Assembly: GCF_024808665.1 (NCBI RefSeq)
Contig: NZ_JANUBZ010000002.1
Coordinates: forward strand, 248,001-312,000
Origin: Mucilaginibacter empetricola
GTDB taxonomy: Bacteria > Bacteroidota > Bacteroidia > Sphingobacteriales > Sphingobacteriaceae
Reading direction: 5' to 3'
DNA length: 64,000 nucleotides
The notes beneath the pieces are model-generated. The model ran no database searches and had not been told where the DNA came from. It saw only the letters and a list, made by a program, of their open reading frames with translations. Shown one piece after another: positions 55,005-63,721 of the stretch (position 1 is its first letter; each line of letters opens with the position of its first letter). The translations under genes and the position numbers were made by a program.

Positions 55005-55040
55005 CAAATCACAGGGGCAATTCTGAATAATATTTGAATA
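55005..55040 (-). promoter_or_regulatory. Response-regulator site and promoter of the receptor operon
   Basis: On the minus strand TATTCA-N5-TATTCA (55040-55024) is followed, 11 nt later, by the -7-like octamer ending in TTTG at 55005. The repeat lies 40 bp before the receptor ATG. The regulator gene has the same arrangement with the same spacing. Confidence 0.65.
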
Positions 55041-55153
55041 TGGAGGTCAAAATGCAAGCCTTAATTATATGATAATGGAGGCTTAACAATCAAGTACCAG
55101 GCGGTAGGTTTTGGGACTTTTATAAGGCTATAAATTAACACTGGTTTTAAATA

Positions 55154-56452
55154 TTAAACCTGATTTGGGAAGGTTATTATAAATGTATGATATGGAGAGG
55201 AGAATCTGTAACCCAATAACAAATTGAAGTTTTCGCATATCTGCCGCGATATGGTTAAACCTAAACCGCTCCCTTCTGAACCGGATGATTTATGAAACCG
55301 TACAAATATTTTTTCGTCATTTAACGGCTCATTACTCCCTGTATTGCGGATAGTAAAACTTTCACCCGTTAGGTTAATAATTATTTCGCCATCCGCGTAA
55401 TTATGTCTTATCGCGTTAAGAATAAGGTTACTTAGCAAAATTTCCATTAAATAGCGGTTGGCATAAATGCTTTTTTCTTGTAAGTTATAAGTGAGTTTTA
55501 ATCTCTTGTTGCGATAGATATCATCAAACTGAATAATCAGCCCTTCAATTACCTCGTGCAAATTAATCTGTTGCCGTTCATCAAGCAGCTGATTTTCAAT
55601 TTTAACCAGTAATAGCAAAGAATGATTTAACCTATTTAATCGTAAAACACCGCTGTATAGTTCCGTTAATAATTTGCCTTGCCATTCGTCAAAATTTTCA
55701 GTTTGAATAAGCAGATCCAGTTTTGAGTTAATTATTGCAATAGGAGTATTGAGTTCATGTGCAGCATTTTCAGTAAACGTTTTTAGTGTTTGATAATCGC
55801 GCTTTGCTTTTGCGCTCATATTCGTTACTGAATTATTTAACCGCTTAAATTCATCTATATTAGTATCAAGACGGGGAATTACTTTTTTATCTGCGATATT
55901 GAACAGGTCCAGTTCCTGCACAAGATTATAAAAAGGCTGCCAGAGCCGGTTTAAAATAAGCCGGTTGGTTGCAAATAATATGATTAGTAACAGCAGAATA
56001 ACACCTATAGTGATACTGAAGATGATCCGGATCAAGTCCTCCGTTTCTACTTTTGATTGAATGATGGATACTTTATAATCCTGATTTGCAATTGTAACAG
56101 TGGTAATGAGGCCTCTGGCGGGCTCATATTCTCCTACAGCATGAAAGTGGCGCCTTTTAGGGTTATTTTTACCCCATTTTTTAAAATAAATGGTATCAAC
56201 AAGTTTCCGCTTTACCGAGCCCGGTTTTATTTTTGTGAAGACAATTTGCTGGTGTTTGGTTTCAAAAGCATCGGGCAAACGTTGATTGGCATTTACATAT
56301 TCATAAATCTCTTTTTCTTCATCTGCTAAATCTTTGTCTTTTTGCCGGGTTAATATCCAACTGATTGCCTGGTAATAAGCTATGCCCGTTAAAAGCATTA
56401 TAATTATGGTGGTGATGAGGGTTACGCGGTTGTATCTTGCTAAAAGTTTCAT
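55154..56452 (-). CDS. Sensor histidine kinase
   Basis: A 432-residue HAMP-less histidine kinase. Two TM helices (about 10-30 and 148-170) bound a periplasmic domain of about 120 residues. The H-box reads ENAAHELNTPIA, the N-box NLILNAIRHNYADG, and the G-box region DEKIFVRFHKSSGSEGSGLGL. The start is the ATG at 56452, which overlaps the regulator stop in TGATG. It transfers phosphate to the upstream OmpR-type regulator. The unusual periplasmic domain gives no ligand hint. Confidence 0.9.
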   Translation of the reverse strand: MKLLARYNRVTLITTIIIMLLTGIAYYQAISWILTRQKDKDLADEEKEIYEYVNANQRLPDAFETKHQQIVFTKIKPGSVKRKLVDTIYFKKWGKNNPKRRHFHAVGEYEPARGLITTVTIANQDYKVSIIQSKVETEDLIRIIFSITIGVILLLLIILFATNRLILNRLWQPFYNLVQELDLFNIADKKVIPRLDTNIDEFKRLNNSVTNMSAKAKRDYQTLKTFTENAAHELNTPIAIINSKLDLLIQTENFDEWQGKLLTELYSGVLRLNRLNHSLLLLVKIENQLLDERQQINLHEVIEGLIIQFDDIYRNKRLKLTYNLQEKSIYANRYLMEILLSNLILNAIRHNYADGEIIINLTGESFTIRNTGSNEPLNDEKIFVRFHKSSGSEGSGLGLTISRQICENFNLLLGYRFSSPYHTFIITFPNQV

Positions 56453-57132
56453 CAACCTATAAATTTATATCCCATTCCATAAGCTGCCCGTATATAATCT
56501 TTACCGCTGGCTTCCATTAATTTTTTGCGGATATTTTTAATATGGGCGTAAATAAAATTAAAATCATCGGTTATATCCACACCATCACCCCAAAGGTGTT
56601 CTGCAATAGCGTTTTTTGAAACCACTTTACCTTTGTTTGCTATAAAATAAAGTAACAGCGCATATTCTTTTGGTGTAAGCTTTATATCTTCATTTCCTAT
56701 TTTAACTTCTTTCCCAATCAAGTCAATAGTAATTTCATTAATTGTCAGTAAATTACTACCAGAACCATTAAATGTTTTACGGCGAACGATAGCAGTAATC
56801 CGCGATCTTAATTCAGACAGGTGAAATGGTTTAACCAGATAATCATCCGCACCCAGATCCAGGCCTTGCAGCCGGTCGTCGAGCGAGTCTTTAGCCGATA
56901 TAATCAATATGCCATCGCTATGGTTATTCTCCTTTAAATTTTTCAGCAAATTGATGCCATTGCCATCGGGCAGCGTAATATCTAATAAGATGCAATCGTA
57001 CCGGTAGAGATTTATTTTTTCCAGTGCCGTTGCGTAGTTGGCGGCAGTTTCACAAAGATTGCCCGTTCCTTTGAAATATTCTTCAATACTTCCCCTTAGG
57101 CTTTGTTCGTCTTCAATGATGAGGATCTTCAA
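56452..57132 (-). CDS. OmpR-family response regulator
   Basis: A 226-residue regulator. The receiver domain has the phosphoacceptor Asp in LLDITLPDGNG and the Lys of LVKPFHLSEL. The C-terminal winged helix-turn-helix (about 130-226) reads KGKVVSKNAIAEHLWG, then FNFIYAHIKNIRKKL and the last strand AAYGMGYKFIG. The start is a TTG at 57132 giving MKILIIEDE, as no in-frame ATG precedes it. It is coupled to the kinase by TGATG. Its own promoter carries the same TATTCA repeat as the receptor operon, implying autoregulation. Confidence 0.92.
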   Translation of the reverse strand: MKILIIEDEQSLRGSIEEYFKGTGNLCETAANYATALEKINLYRYDCILLDITLPDGNGINLLKNLKENNHSDGILIISAKDSLDDRLQGLDLGADDYLVKPFHLSELRSRITAIVRRKTFNGSGSNLLTINEITIDLIGKEVKIGNEDIKLTPKEYALLLYFIANKGKVVSKNAIAEHLWGDGVDITDDFNFIYAHIKNIRKKLMEASGKDYIRAAYGMGYKFIG

Positions 57133-57144
57133 AAATTTTTCTTG

Positions 57145-57180
57145 TAAAGTTAAAATGTAATAGTGAATATATTCTGAATA
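57145..57180 (-). promoter_or_regulatory. Response-regulator site and promoter of the two-component operon
   Basis: On the minus strand TATTCA-N5-TATTCA (57180-57164) is followed, 11 nt later, by TAACTTTA (57152-57145), close to TAnnTTTG. The distance from repeat to -7 end is 19 nt, the same as in the receptor promoter. Confidence 0.65.
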
Positions 57181-57288
57181 TTGAACCGGGTGGTTAAATA
57201 AATTGGAATAATAATCTTTTTCTGATTAATGCTTTAAGGTTGAGCTTTGCCAAACTTATAACTTGCCTGCCTCGACTACATAAACAAG

Positions 57289-57315
57289 AAAGCCTGATAT
57301 TTCTATCAGGCTTTT
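57289..57315 (-). terminator. Intrinsic terminator after the SusCD operon
   Basis: AAAGCCTGATA and TATCAGGCTTT form an 11-bp stem around TTTC. It lies 23 bp after the SusD stop on the minus strand. Confidence 0.85.
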
Positions 57316-57337
57316 CCTTTTTTATATGGTTATTTTA

Positions 57338-58882
57338 TTAATTACCCCAGGCGGTATTTTGCACCATCAAAGGATTGTTATCCAATTCTGATTGTGGGAT
57401 GGGGAAGTAATTGAATTTAGCTGCGTAGTATTGCTTGCCAACCTTGTCGCTATTGGTTAATGCCTGTTGTATCAGGTTCCATCTTACCAAATCGTAAAAG
57501 CGGTCGCCTTCGCGGGCAAATTCGATCTCACGCTGGTGCATAATTTCGGTCATCATTTGCGTTTGCGAATAGCCGGCCGGCAAAGTACTTAAGTCTGCTC
57601 TTGTGCGGATGGCATTAACGTCAACATAGGCATCCTGCGGCCTGCCTTGCATGGTAACGGCTTCGGCGTGTATCATCAATACTTCAGCATAGCGCATTAC
57701 GCGTTCATTAATGCTGGATGAGTATTGGGTGTTGTTGGCGCCCACCAATTCGTTTGCCTGGTTAAAGTTTTGATCTTTTTTGAGTCTGGCATGATATGAT
57801 GAGAAATCGCCGGGGAAGAAATTGGCAATAGGTTGCTGATAAAAAGTAGTATTACCTCCCAACGCTGCTGTTTCGCCTTGCCAAACCAAAGTAGCAGGCA
57901 ATCTTATATCATAATTTCCGGAAGGTGCTTTTTCTTTCATAAATGCACTCAAAAGACTGTCGGTAGGGCATATTTCAAACCAGCCACCTATTTGCGAAGG
58001 AGCAAATTCCTGCGCAACGGTGGTGCCTAAGTTTTCGCCTGAGCCGGTAGTCCATGGGTTGGTGCCGCCTACGTCACTCAGTTGAATTTCAAAAACAGAT
58101 TCTGAGTTGTTTTCGTGTGTGGCATCAAAATTGTCAGAGAAATTTGCGGTGAGGCTGTACTGGCCTTTCATGATATTGCCTGCTGCTGCTTCGGCCGCGG
58201 CGTAATTTCCCTGGTATAAATATGCTTTAGCCAGATAGGCATAAGCAGCGCCAGATGTTGCACGACCAACCCATTGCGCCGGATAGGAGGCAGGCAATGC
58301 CGCTGCAGACTCCGTAAAATCCTGAACAATTTGTGCCCACACCGCTGTTGCCGGACTTTTTGCTATGTAATAGTCTTTCTGCGTTTTTGGGATGGTTAAA
58401 CGCAATGGCACATTTTGAAAATTTATTTCGAGATTAAAGTAAAACAAGCCGCGTAAAAATTTGGCTTCGGCAATTTCCTGCGCTTTGGTAGTTGCATCCA
58501 TTTGTATGGCTGGTGCGTAGGCTATTACCTGGTTGGCGCTAAAAATGCCCTGGTAACAGGTATTCCAATATCCGCCAGAAACACCATTAGATGCCGAATT
58601 GGTAAATGTTGAAAGCGTGTAGAGGTCGCTCACATCATTACGAATAAAGAAATCATCGCCACGACCATTCATCAGTTCAACGCCACGCACCGTATATAAG
58701 CCGGTTTGTGCTTCGGAAACAAAGGAGTTATAGGTAGCTGCCAGGCCTGCCAATACATCGGCTGATGTTTTCCAGTAGGTTGCTGTGGTAATTTGGTTGG
58801 GATTATTTAATTCCAGTGTTGATTTTTTACAACCACCAAGTATAATTACCATGGTAATTGATATGTATATTATCTTTTTCAT
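57338..58882 (-). CDS. SusD/RagB-type outer membrane glycan-binding lipoprotein
   Basis: A 514-residue SusD-family lipoprotein with lipobox ILGGC (Cys18). The TPR-rich helical body is indicated by AEAKFLRGLFYFNLEINFQNVPL, the classic SusD block, and by AEAVTMQGRPQDAYVDVNAIRTRADL and REIEFAREGDRFYDLVRW near the end. The C-terminal block FNYFPIPQSELDNNP is also typical. SusD caps SusC at the cell surface and binds oligosaccharide ligand. No glycosidase follows in the operon. Confidence 0.93.
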   Translation of the reverse strand: MKKIIYISITMVIILGGCKKSTLELNNPNQITTATYWKTSADVLAGLAATYNSFVSEAQTGLYTVRGVELMNGRGDDFFIRNDVSDLYTLSTFTNSASNGVSGGYWNTCYQGIFSANQVIAYAPAIQMDATTKAQEIAEAKFLRGLFYFNLEINFQNVPLRLTIPKTQKDYYIAKSPATAVWAQIVQDFTESAAALPASYPAQWVGRATSGAAYAYLAKAYLYQGNYAAAEAAAGNIMKGQYSLTANFSDNFDATHENNSESVFEIQLSDVGGTNPWTTGSGENLGTTVAQEFAPSQIGGWFEICPTDSLLSAFMKEKAPSGNYDIRLPATLVWQGETAALGGNTTFYQQPIANFFPGDFSSYHARLKKDQNFNQANELVGANNTQYSSSINERVMRYAEVLMIHAEAVTMQGRPQDAYVDVNAIRTRADLSTLPAGYSQTQMMTEIMHQREIEFAREGDRFYDLVRWNLIQQALTNSDKVGKQYYAAKFNYFPIPQSELDNNPLMVQNTAWGN

Positions 58883-58899
58883 GTGTTTTTACTATTTGG

Positions 58900-61800
58900 T
58901 TATAATGATAATTGAACGCCTATGGTTGATACACGAGCCAATGGATAAGCAGTATAGCTATAATCAACACCACGGCTAAATATATTCTGCCCTGCTATCA
59001 CACCTAAATCAGGATTTAAACCGGTATAGTTGGTAATGGTGAATAAGTTATCAAAACTGATATAAGCCCTTAGTGATTTTATGCCGATGCTTTGTATAGC
59101 CTGCATTTTAAAGTTATATCCAAACTGCAATGATTTACATCTTAAATAAGAGCCACTTTCTAAAAAGCGATCTGATACACGGTCGTTACCGTTTGGATCG
59201 CCATAAACAGCACGTGGCATATTTGTATTGGTATTGGTAGGTGTCCAGGCGTTTAAGGTGGTGGTCGACATGTTATAATCAACATTCATCCCTTCCAGAT
59301 CCATACGGAAACCATTGTATATCATGTTGCCATAAGTGCCCTGGAAGTAAACCGACATATCAAAGTTTTTATAACGGGCGTTGTAACCAAATCCATAAGT
59401 GAATTTAGGATTAGGACTGCCTATATACTGTTTATCAGCATCAGAGATCTGTCCGTCGCCATTATAATCAACAAATTTGATATCACCGGGTGCTGCATTT
59501 GGCTGAATAAGCTGGCCGTTTTTGTCTTTATAAGCATCAATTTGCGCTTGAGATTGGAAAATGCCTGCAGTTTTTACGAGGTAAAATGCGCCAACCGGGC
59601 CGCCAACTTGTGTGGTAGTAGTTCCTTCGCCGTGTAAATCGGGATAACCGCCAATGATTTGTTCGGAACCTGAACCTAGTGATAATACTTTATTTTGATT
59701 GGTTGAGAATGTTCCGAATACGTTGTACGTGAAATCGTGCGCTACGCCATGGTATGATAATGATAGCTCCAAACCGTTATTGCTGATAGAACCCGCGTTA
59801 ACATATGGACTGCTGGTTGAACCTGCCGAACCCGGGATAGGCACCTGAACCAACATATCGCTGGTTACTTTGTGGTAGTAATCGGCCGTTAAATTAAGGG
59901 CGTTATTGAAGAAACCTAATTCGGCACCTACATCCGAAGTTTTTGATGTTTCCCACTTAATATCCGGATCGGCATAAGCTTGTTGGGTTGCACCCGACCA
60001 TAGTGTTTGCCCTGTGCCGGTTACGTAGTTAACGTTTGAGGCTATAGCCGCACCATATTGGTAATTGGCAAATTCCTGATTACCAAGTATACCAAAACTG
60101 CCACGCAATTTTAATAAACTGATTACGCTGGCCAGTTTGCTGTTGGTGAAAAACTTCTCATTTGAAATATTCCAGCCGGCAGCAACAGAAGGGAAAACGC
60201 CGTAACGGTTGGCATCACCAAAACGGCTCGATCCATCGCGACGTACGCTACCTGTAAACAAATAACGATCATCATATGAATAAACCACACGACCAAGTTG
60301 CGAAACTAATGAGGCCTGCGATGCATTACCAAATGCCTGCGTTGCACCTGTAGCAGCATCGGCCTGGTAAATACCATCGGGCAAACCGGCGGCGGTTTCG
60401 TTGTTGTATTGGTAGTTTTCATTTTGATAGGTGTAGCCAACCAATGCCTGAATATGGCTTTTACCGAATTGCCTGTCGAAGTTTAATGTGTTTTCGATCA
60501 GTACGGTGTTATCATCCTTATTGTCATCAGTATTAATGTTATTGGTTGCATTACTGAAGAATGAACCTACCTGGTAACGTGGTTTATAATCAAAATCGTG
60601 GGTAAGGTAATCGGTGTATCCGAAATTGATTTTGTAATAAAAGCCTTTAACAATATCAACCTGACCAAACGTATTAATTAAAGCGCTATTGGTACGGGTG
60701 GTGCTTTGTTCCAGATATAATTGGGCAACAGGATTCTCCACGTTGATTACCGATCCTGTTGGTCCTGCATATCCGCCAACGGCTGTTGGATCATAAATTT
60801 GAAAAGCAGGGATACTTTTCGCCGCGGCCCCAACCGGGTTACCACCCTGACCACCCCAGCTTCCCGGAAGATTTTGCCAGTTCTCTTGCGAGAGGATAAC
60901 CGACTCGCCAAATTTTATGATACCTAATTTGGTTTCAGATTTAAAGCGAAGATTATAGCGGTTATATCCGGTTTGATCAACAATACCTTTCTGATCAAGG
61001 TATCCGCCCGAAACACTATAAGTGGTACCTTTGCCACCGCCGCTAATGTTCAATTCGTAATTTTGAATAGGCGCTGTGCGGTAAATAGCATTTTGCCAAT
61101 TAGTGCTTGGCCCTAATGAATCGGGTTTGTTAGCAAGCGGTAATCTGGCTATGCCTGCATTGTCATGCATAGCATTGTCTACCTGTCCCCATTGCGTTGC
61201 ATCTAAAACGCTGAGTTTTTTCTGGATTGTTTGAACACCGTAATAAGAATCGAACGAGATGGATGTTTGGCCACCCGAACCTGATTTTGTGGTAACTAAC
61301 ACCACGCCATTAGCCGCCCGTGTACCATAAATGGCTGCTGCCGATGCATCTTTTAATACAGATATACTGGCAATATCACCCGGGGCAATATTACTTATGC
61401 TGCTTACATACATACCATCCACCACGTAAAGCGGCGTAGTGTTGTTAATAGTACCTACACCACGCACTAATATGGACATGCCCGAACCCGGTGCACCGCC
61501 CGCTGATTCAACATCAACACCAGCCAGCTTACCTTGAAGAGCTTTATCAACAGAGCTTGAACCGGCTGTTACCAGATCTTTAGCTTGTACTGATGCCACC
61601 GCTCCGGTTAAATCAGATTTTTTTATACTGCCATAGCCAATTACTACTATCTCGCTAAGCTTTGAATCATCAAGCTTCATGTGGATGGACATGGGCTGGC
61701 CTGGTACTACCACGTCTTCCTGCGTGGCATAGCCAACAAACGAAAAAACAAGCACCGCACTGGCGTTGGGTACATCTATCTTAAACTGACCCTGATTATC

Positions 61801-62295
61801 GGTCACGGCACCCACTGCACTGCCCTTAAGTTTTACGGTAACACCGGGTAGTGGCAGATTCTTTTCGTCCAGCACCTGCCCGGTTATGTTGAGCACTACG
61901 GCCTGCACCGGTGATACTGCGGGCGTATTGGGTTTATTCTCCTGCTTGTTTATAAAAATGGTGTTTTGAATAATTACATAATTTAACTGTTCGTCTTTTA
62001 AACATTTATTTAATGTTTCGCTAATAGAGCCATCTTTAATGTCAACAGTTATTGTTTTGTTTTTGATGTCTTTTGATTCGTAAAAAAAGACATAGCCCGA
62101 TTGCTGATTAATTAAACTCAATACCTTTTTTAAAGGCGCATTGGTTTCGTTAATGTTGATTTTTTGACTAAATACATTGGCGCTGCATTGCAGAAAAGTA
62201 ATTAGTAATATAAAAGTTGTCAGCTTCATAACCATTAAGGTTTTTTGGGGCAGCCACGGTTTATTGATGGCTTTTAAAATAACATTTAAAGTCAT
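58900..62295 (-). CDS. SusC/RagA TonB-linked outer membrane protein with STN domain
   Basis: An 1131-residue receptor. The N-terminal extension (KPWLPQKTLMVMKLTTFILL) and STN domain (about 45-110) mark signalling SusC proteins that contact a FecR anti-sigma factor. The carboxypeptidase-like domain (VLDEKNLPLPGVTVKLKGS) is followed by the plug with DVESAGGAPGSGMSILVRGVGTINNTTPLYVVDGM, then the barrel ending in LARVSTIGVQLSL. It imports glycan across the outer membrane with SusD. An STN domain with the next two upstream genes gives a trans-envelope switch. Confidence 0.94.
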   Translation of the reverse strand: MTLNVILKAINKPWLPQKTLMVMKLTTFILLITFLQCSANVFSQKININETNAPLKKVLSLINQQSGYVFFYESKDIKNKTITVDIKDGSISETLNKCLKDEQLNYVIIQNTIFINKQENKPNTPAVSPVQAVVLNITGQVLDEKNLPLPGVTVKLKGSAVGAVTDNQGQFKIDVPNASAVLVFSFVGYATQEDVVVPGQPMSIHMKLDDSKLSEIVVIGYGSIKKSDLTGAVASVQAKDLVTAGSSSVDKALQGKLAGVDVESAGGAPGSGMSILVRGVGTINNTTPLYVVDGMYVSSISNIAPGDIASISVLKDASAAAIYGTRAANGVVLVTTKSGSGGQTSISFDSYYGVQTIQKKLSVLDATQWGQVDNAMHDNAGIARLPLANKPDSLGPSTNWQNAIYRTAPIQNYELNISGGGKGTTYSVSGGYLDQKGIVDQTGYNRYNLRFKSETKLGIIKFGESVILSQENWQNLPGSWGGQGGNPVGAAAKSIPAFQIYDPTAVGGYAGPTGSVINVENPVAQLYLEQSTTRTNSALINTFGQVDIVKGFYYKINFGYTDYLTHDFDYKPRYQVGSFFSNATNNINTDDNKDDNTVLIENTLNFDRQFGKSHIQALVGYTYQNENYQYNNETAAGLPDGIYQADAATGATQAFGNASQASLVSQLGRVVYSYDDRYLFTGSVRRDGSSRFGDANRYGVFPSVAAGWNISNEKFFTNSKLASVISLLKLRGSFGILGNQEFANYQYGAAIASNVNYVTGTGQTLWSGATQQAYADPDIKWETSKTSDVGAELGFFNNALNLTADYYHKVTSDMLVQVPIPGSAGSTSSPYVNAGSISNNGLELSLSYHGVAHDFTYNVFGTFSTNQNKVLSLGSGSEQIIGGYPDLHGEGTTTTQVGGPVGAFYLVKTAGIFQSQAQIDAYKDKNGQLIQPNAAPGDIKFVDYNGDGQISDADKQYIGSPNPKFTYGFGYNARYKNFDMSVYFQGTYGNMIYNGFRMDLEGMNVDYNMSTTTLNAWTPTNTNTNMPRAVYGDPNGNDRVSDRFLESGSYLRCKSLQFGYNFKMQAIQSIGIKSLRAYISFDNLFTITNYTGLNPDLGVIAGQNIFSRGVDYSYTAYPLARVSTIGVQLSL

Positions 62296-62512
62296 ACTTT
62301 TGATGAGTTTGAGTTAATACACAATTTGCTGAAATGAATTTGTTGTCCTGAAAAGGAGGTTATCTCAAATGCGCGTATCCTGATAGCCGTCGGGGTACGT
62401 TTTTTTCTATAACCTGTAGGTGAGGCAATTGCCTTAAAGTCTCATTTGTATCTTTTTTCTCATAATTGATTTGGTTTAATTTAATTGGTTAATTGGTGTT
62501 AAAGGATATGGT

Positions 62513-63652
62513 TTACGGTTTTATAATAATGGTTTTGTTTTCGATGTGATAGGTTATCTTCTCGAAACTTAAAATGGCCAGTAATTTGGAGGCATCAATA
62601 TTCTTCGATATTTCGCCCGAAAACTCTCTTTGCGGTATTTCCCCCTCGTATTTAATATCTACATTGTACCAGCGGGCCAGCTGACGCATCACGCTTTTAA
62701 TATCATCATCCTTAAAATAAAAGAAGCCATTTTTCCAGGCTACGGCCTCATTTACATCTACCTTAGCTATACTCATAGCGCCATCCTTCAACATTATCTG
62801 CTCATTTGGCTTTATAGTTTTGCTTATTCCGTTTGATTGTACTTTAACCGAACCCTCTAAAAGCGTGGTTTTAGCGGCAGGCTCATCGGCATAGGCGTTT
62901 ACATTAAAGTGGGTGCCTAAAACTTCAACTACCTGCCCGTTTGATATTACCCTGAATGGTTTATGCTGATTGTGCGCGACTTCAAAATACGCCTCGCCCG
63001 AAAGTTCAATTTCGCGTTTGTCGCCGGTAAAGGTCACTGGATATTTTAAGGATGAGGCCGAGTTGAGCCATACTTTTGTACCATCGCTCAATACCAACTG
63101 GTACTGCCCGCCGCGTGGCGTAATTACCGTATTAAAAGCGTTTGCCTGTTGTTCGGCGTTTGCGCCGTTGCGCGAATAGGTAATCTGGCCATTTGCTTTT
63201 TTGTTGATCTGTACACCTTTATCGTTAGCCAGCTTGCCTTTTTTGGCGTCGCTTAATGCGATAGAGCTACCATCAGATAAAATGAGGATGGCTTTATTGC
63301 CTCCCGGTGGCAGGGGCGGTGGCGTAGTATGTACGGGCTTTATAGTTGCTATTTGTTTTTTATCAAAAAGGAGTGGTTTTAATAATGTCAAGGATACAAT
63401 TATAAAACCGGACACAGCGGCAGCCACCTTTATATATCGAAAGTAATTGTGTTTGGCCCTGGGACGTATTTTGGCTAATAACTTTAATAAATTATCCTGT
63501 TGATTGTCTTCCAGTTGCTGATCATCAATATCAGGCAATGGGGCATTTTTTGAATAGTTTACATACCAGCTTTCAACCAAAGCCTTTTCATCGGCGGTTA
63601 CATTACCGGTTAAATACCTGTTCAATAAGTCGGCAGCGTCTTTTTTAGACAT
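62513..63652 (-). CDS. FecR-family anti-sigma factor
   Basis: A 379-residue inner membrane anti-sigma factor. The N-terminal cytoplasmic part (about 1-70) precedes a TM helix near 75-90 (VAAAVSGFIIVSLTLL). The periplasmic FecR domain has VITPRGGQYQLVLSDGTKVWLNSASSLKYP, then ELSGEAYFEVAHNQHKPF, both hallmarks. A C-terminal STN-like or secretin-type domain (about 305-379) can contact the receptor. It is flanked by the ECF sigma gene and SusC. Confidence 0.93.
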   Translation of the reverse strand: MSKKDAADLLNRYLTGNVTADEKALVESWYVNYSKNAPLPDIDDQQLEDNQQDNLLKLLAKIRPRAKHNYFRYIKVAAAVSGFIIVSLTLLKPLLFDKKQIATIKPVHTTPPPLPPGGNKAILILSDGSSIALSDAKKGKLANDKGVQINKKANGQITYSRNGANAEQQANAFNTVITPRGGQYQLVLSDGTKVWLNSASSLKYPVTFTGDKREIELSGEAYFEVAHNQHKPFRVISNGQVVEVLGTHFNVNAYADEPAAKTTLLEGSVKVQSNGISKTIKPNEQIMLKDGAMSIAKVDVNEAVAWKNGFFYFKDDDIKSVMRQLARWYNVDIKYEGEIPQREFSGEISKNIDASKLLAILSFEKITYHIENKTIIIKP

Positions 63653-63721
63653 AATTGATGGCGGAGCTGATGCCCCTGGTTATGCTATATGCACCTAAGT
63701 AGACCCCAGGGAGTAGACGAA

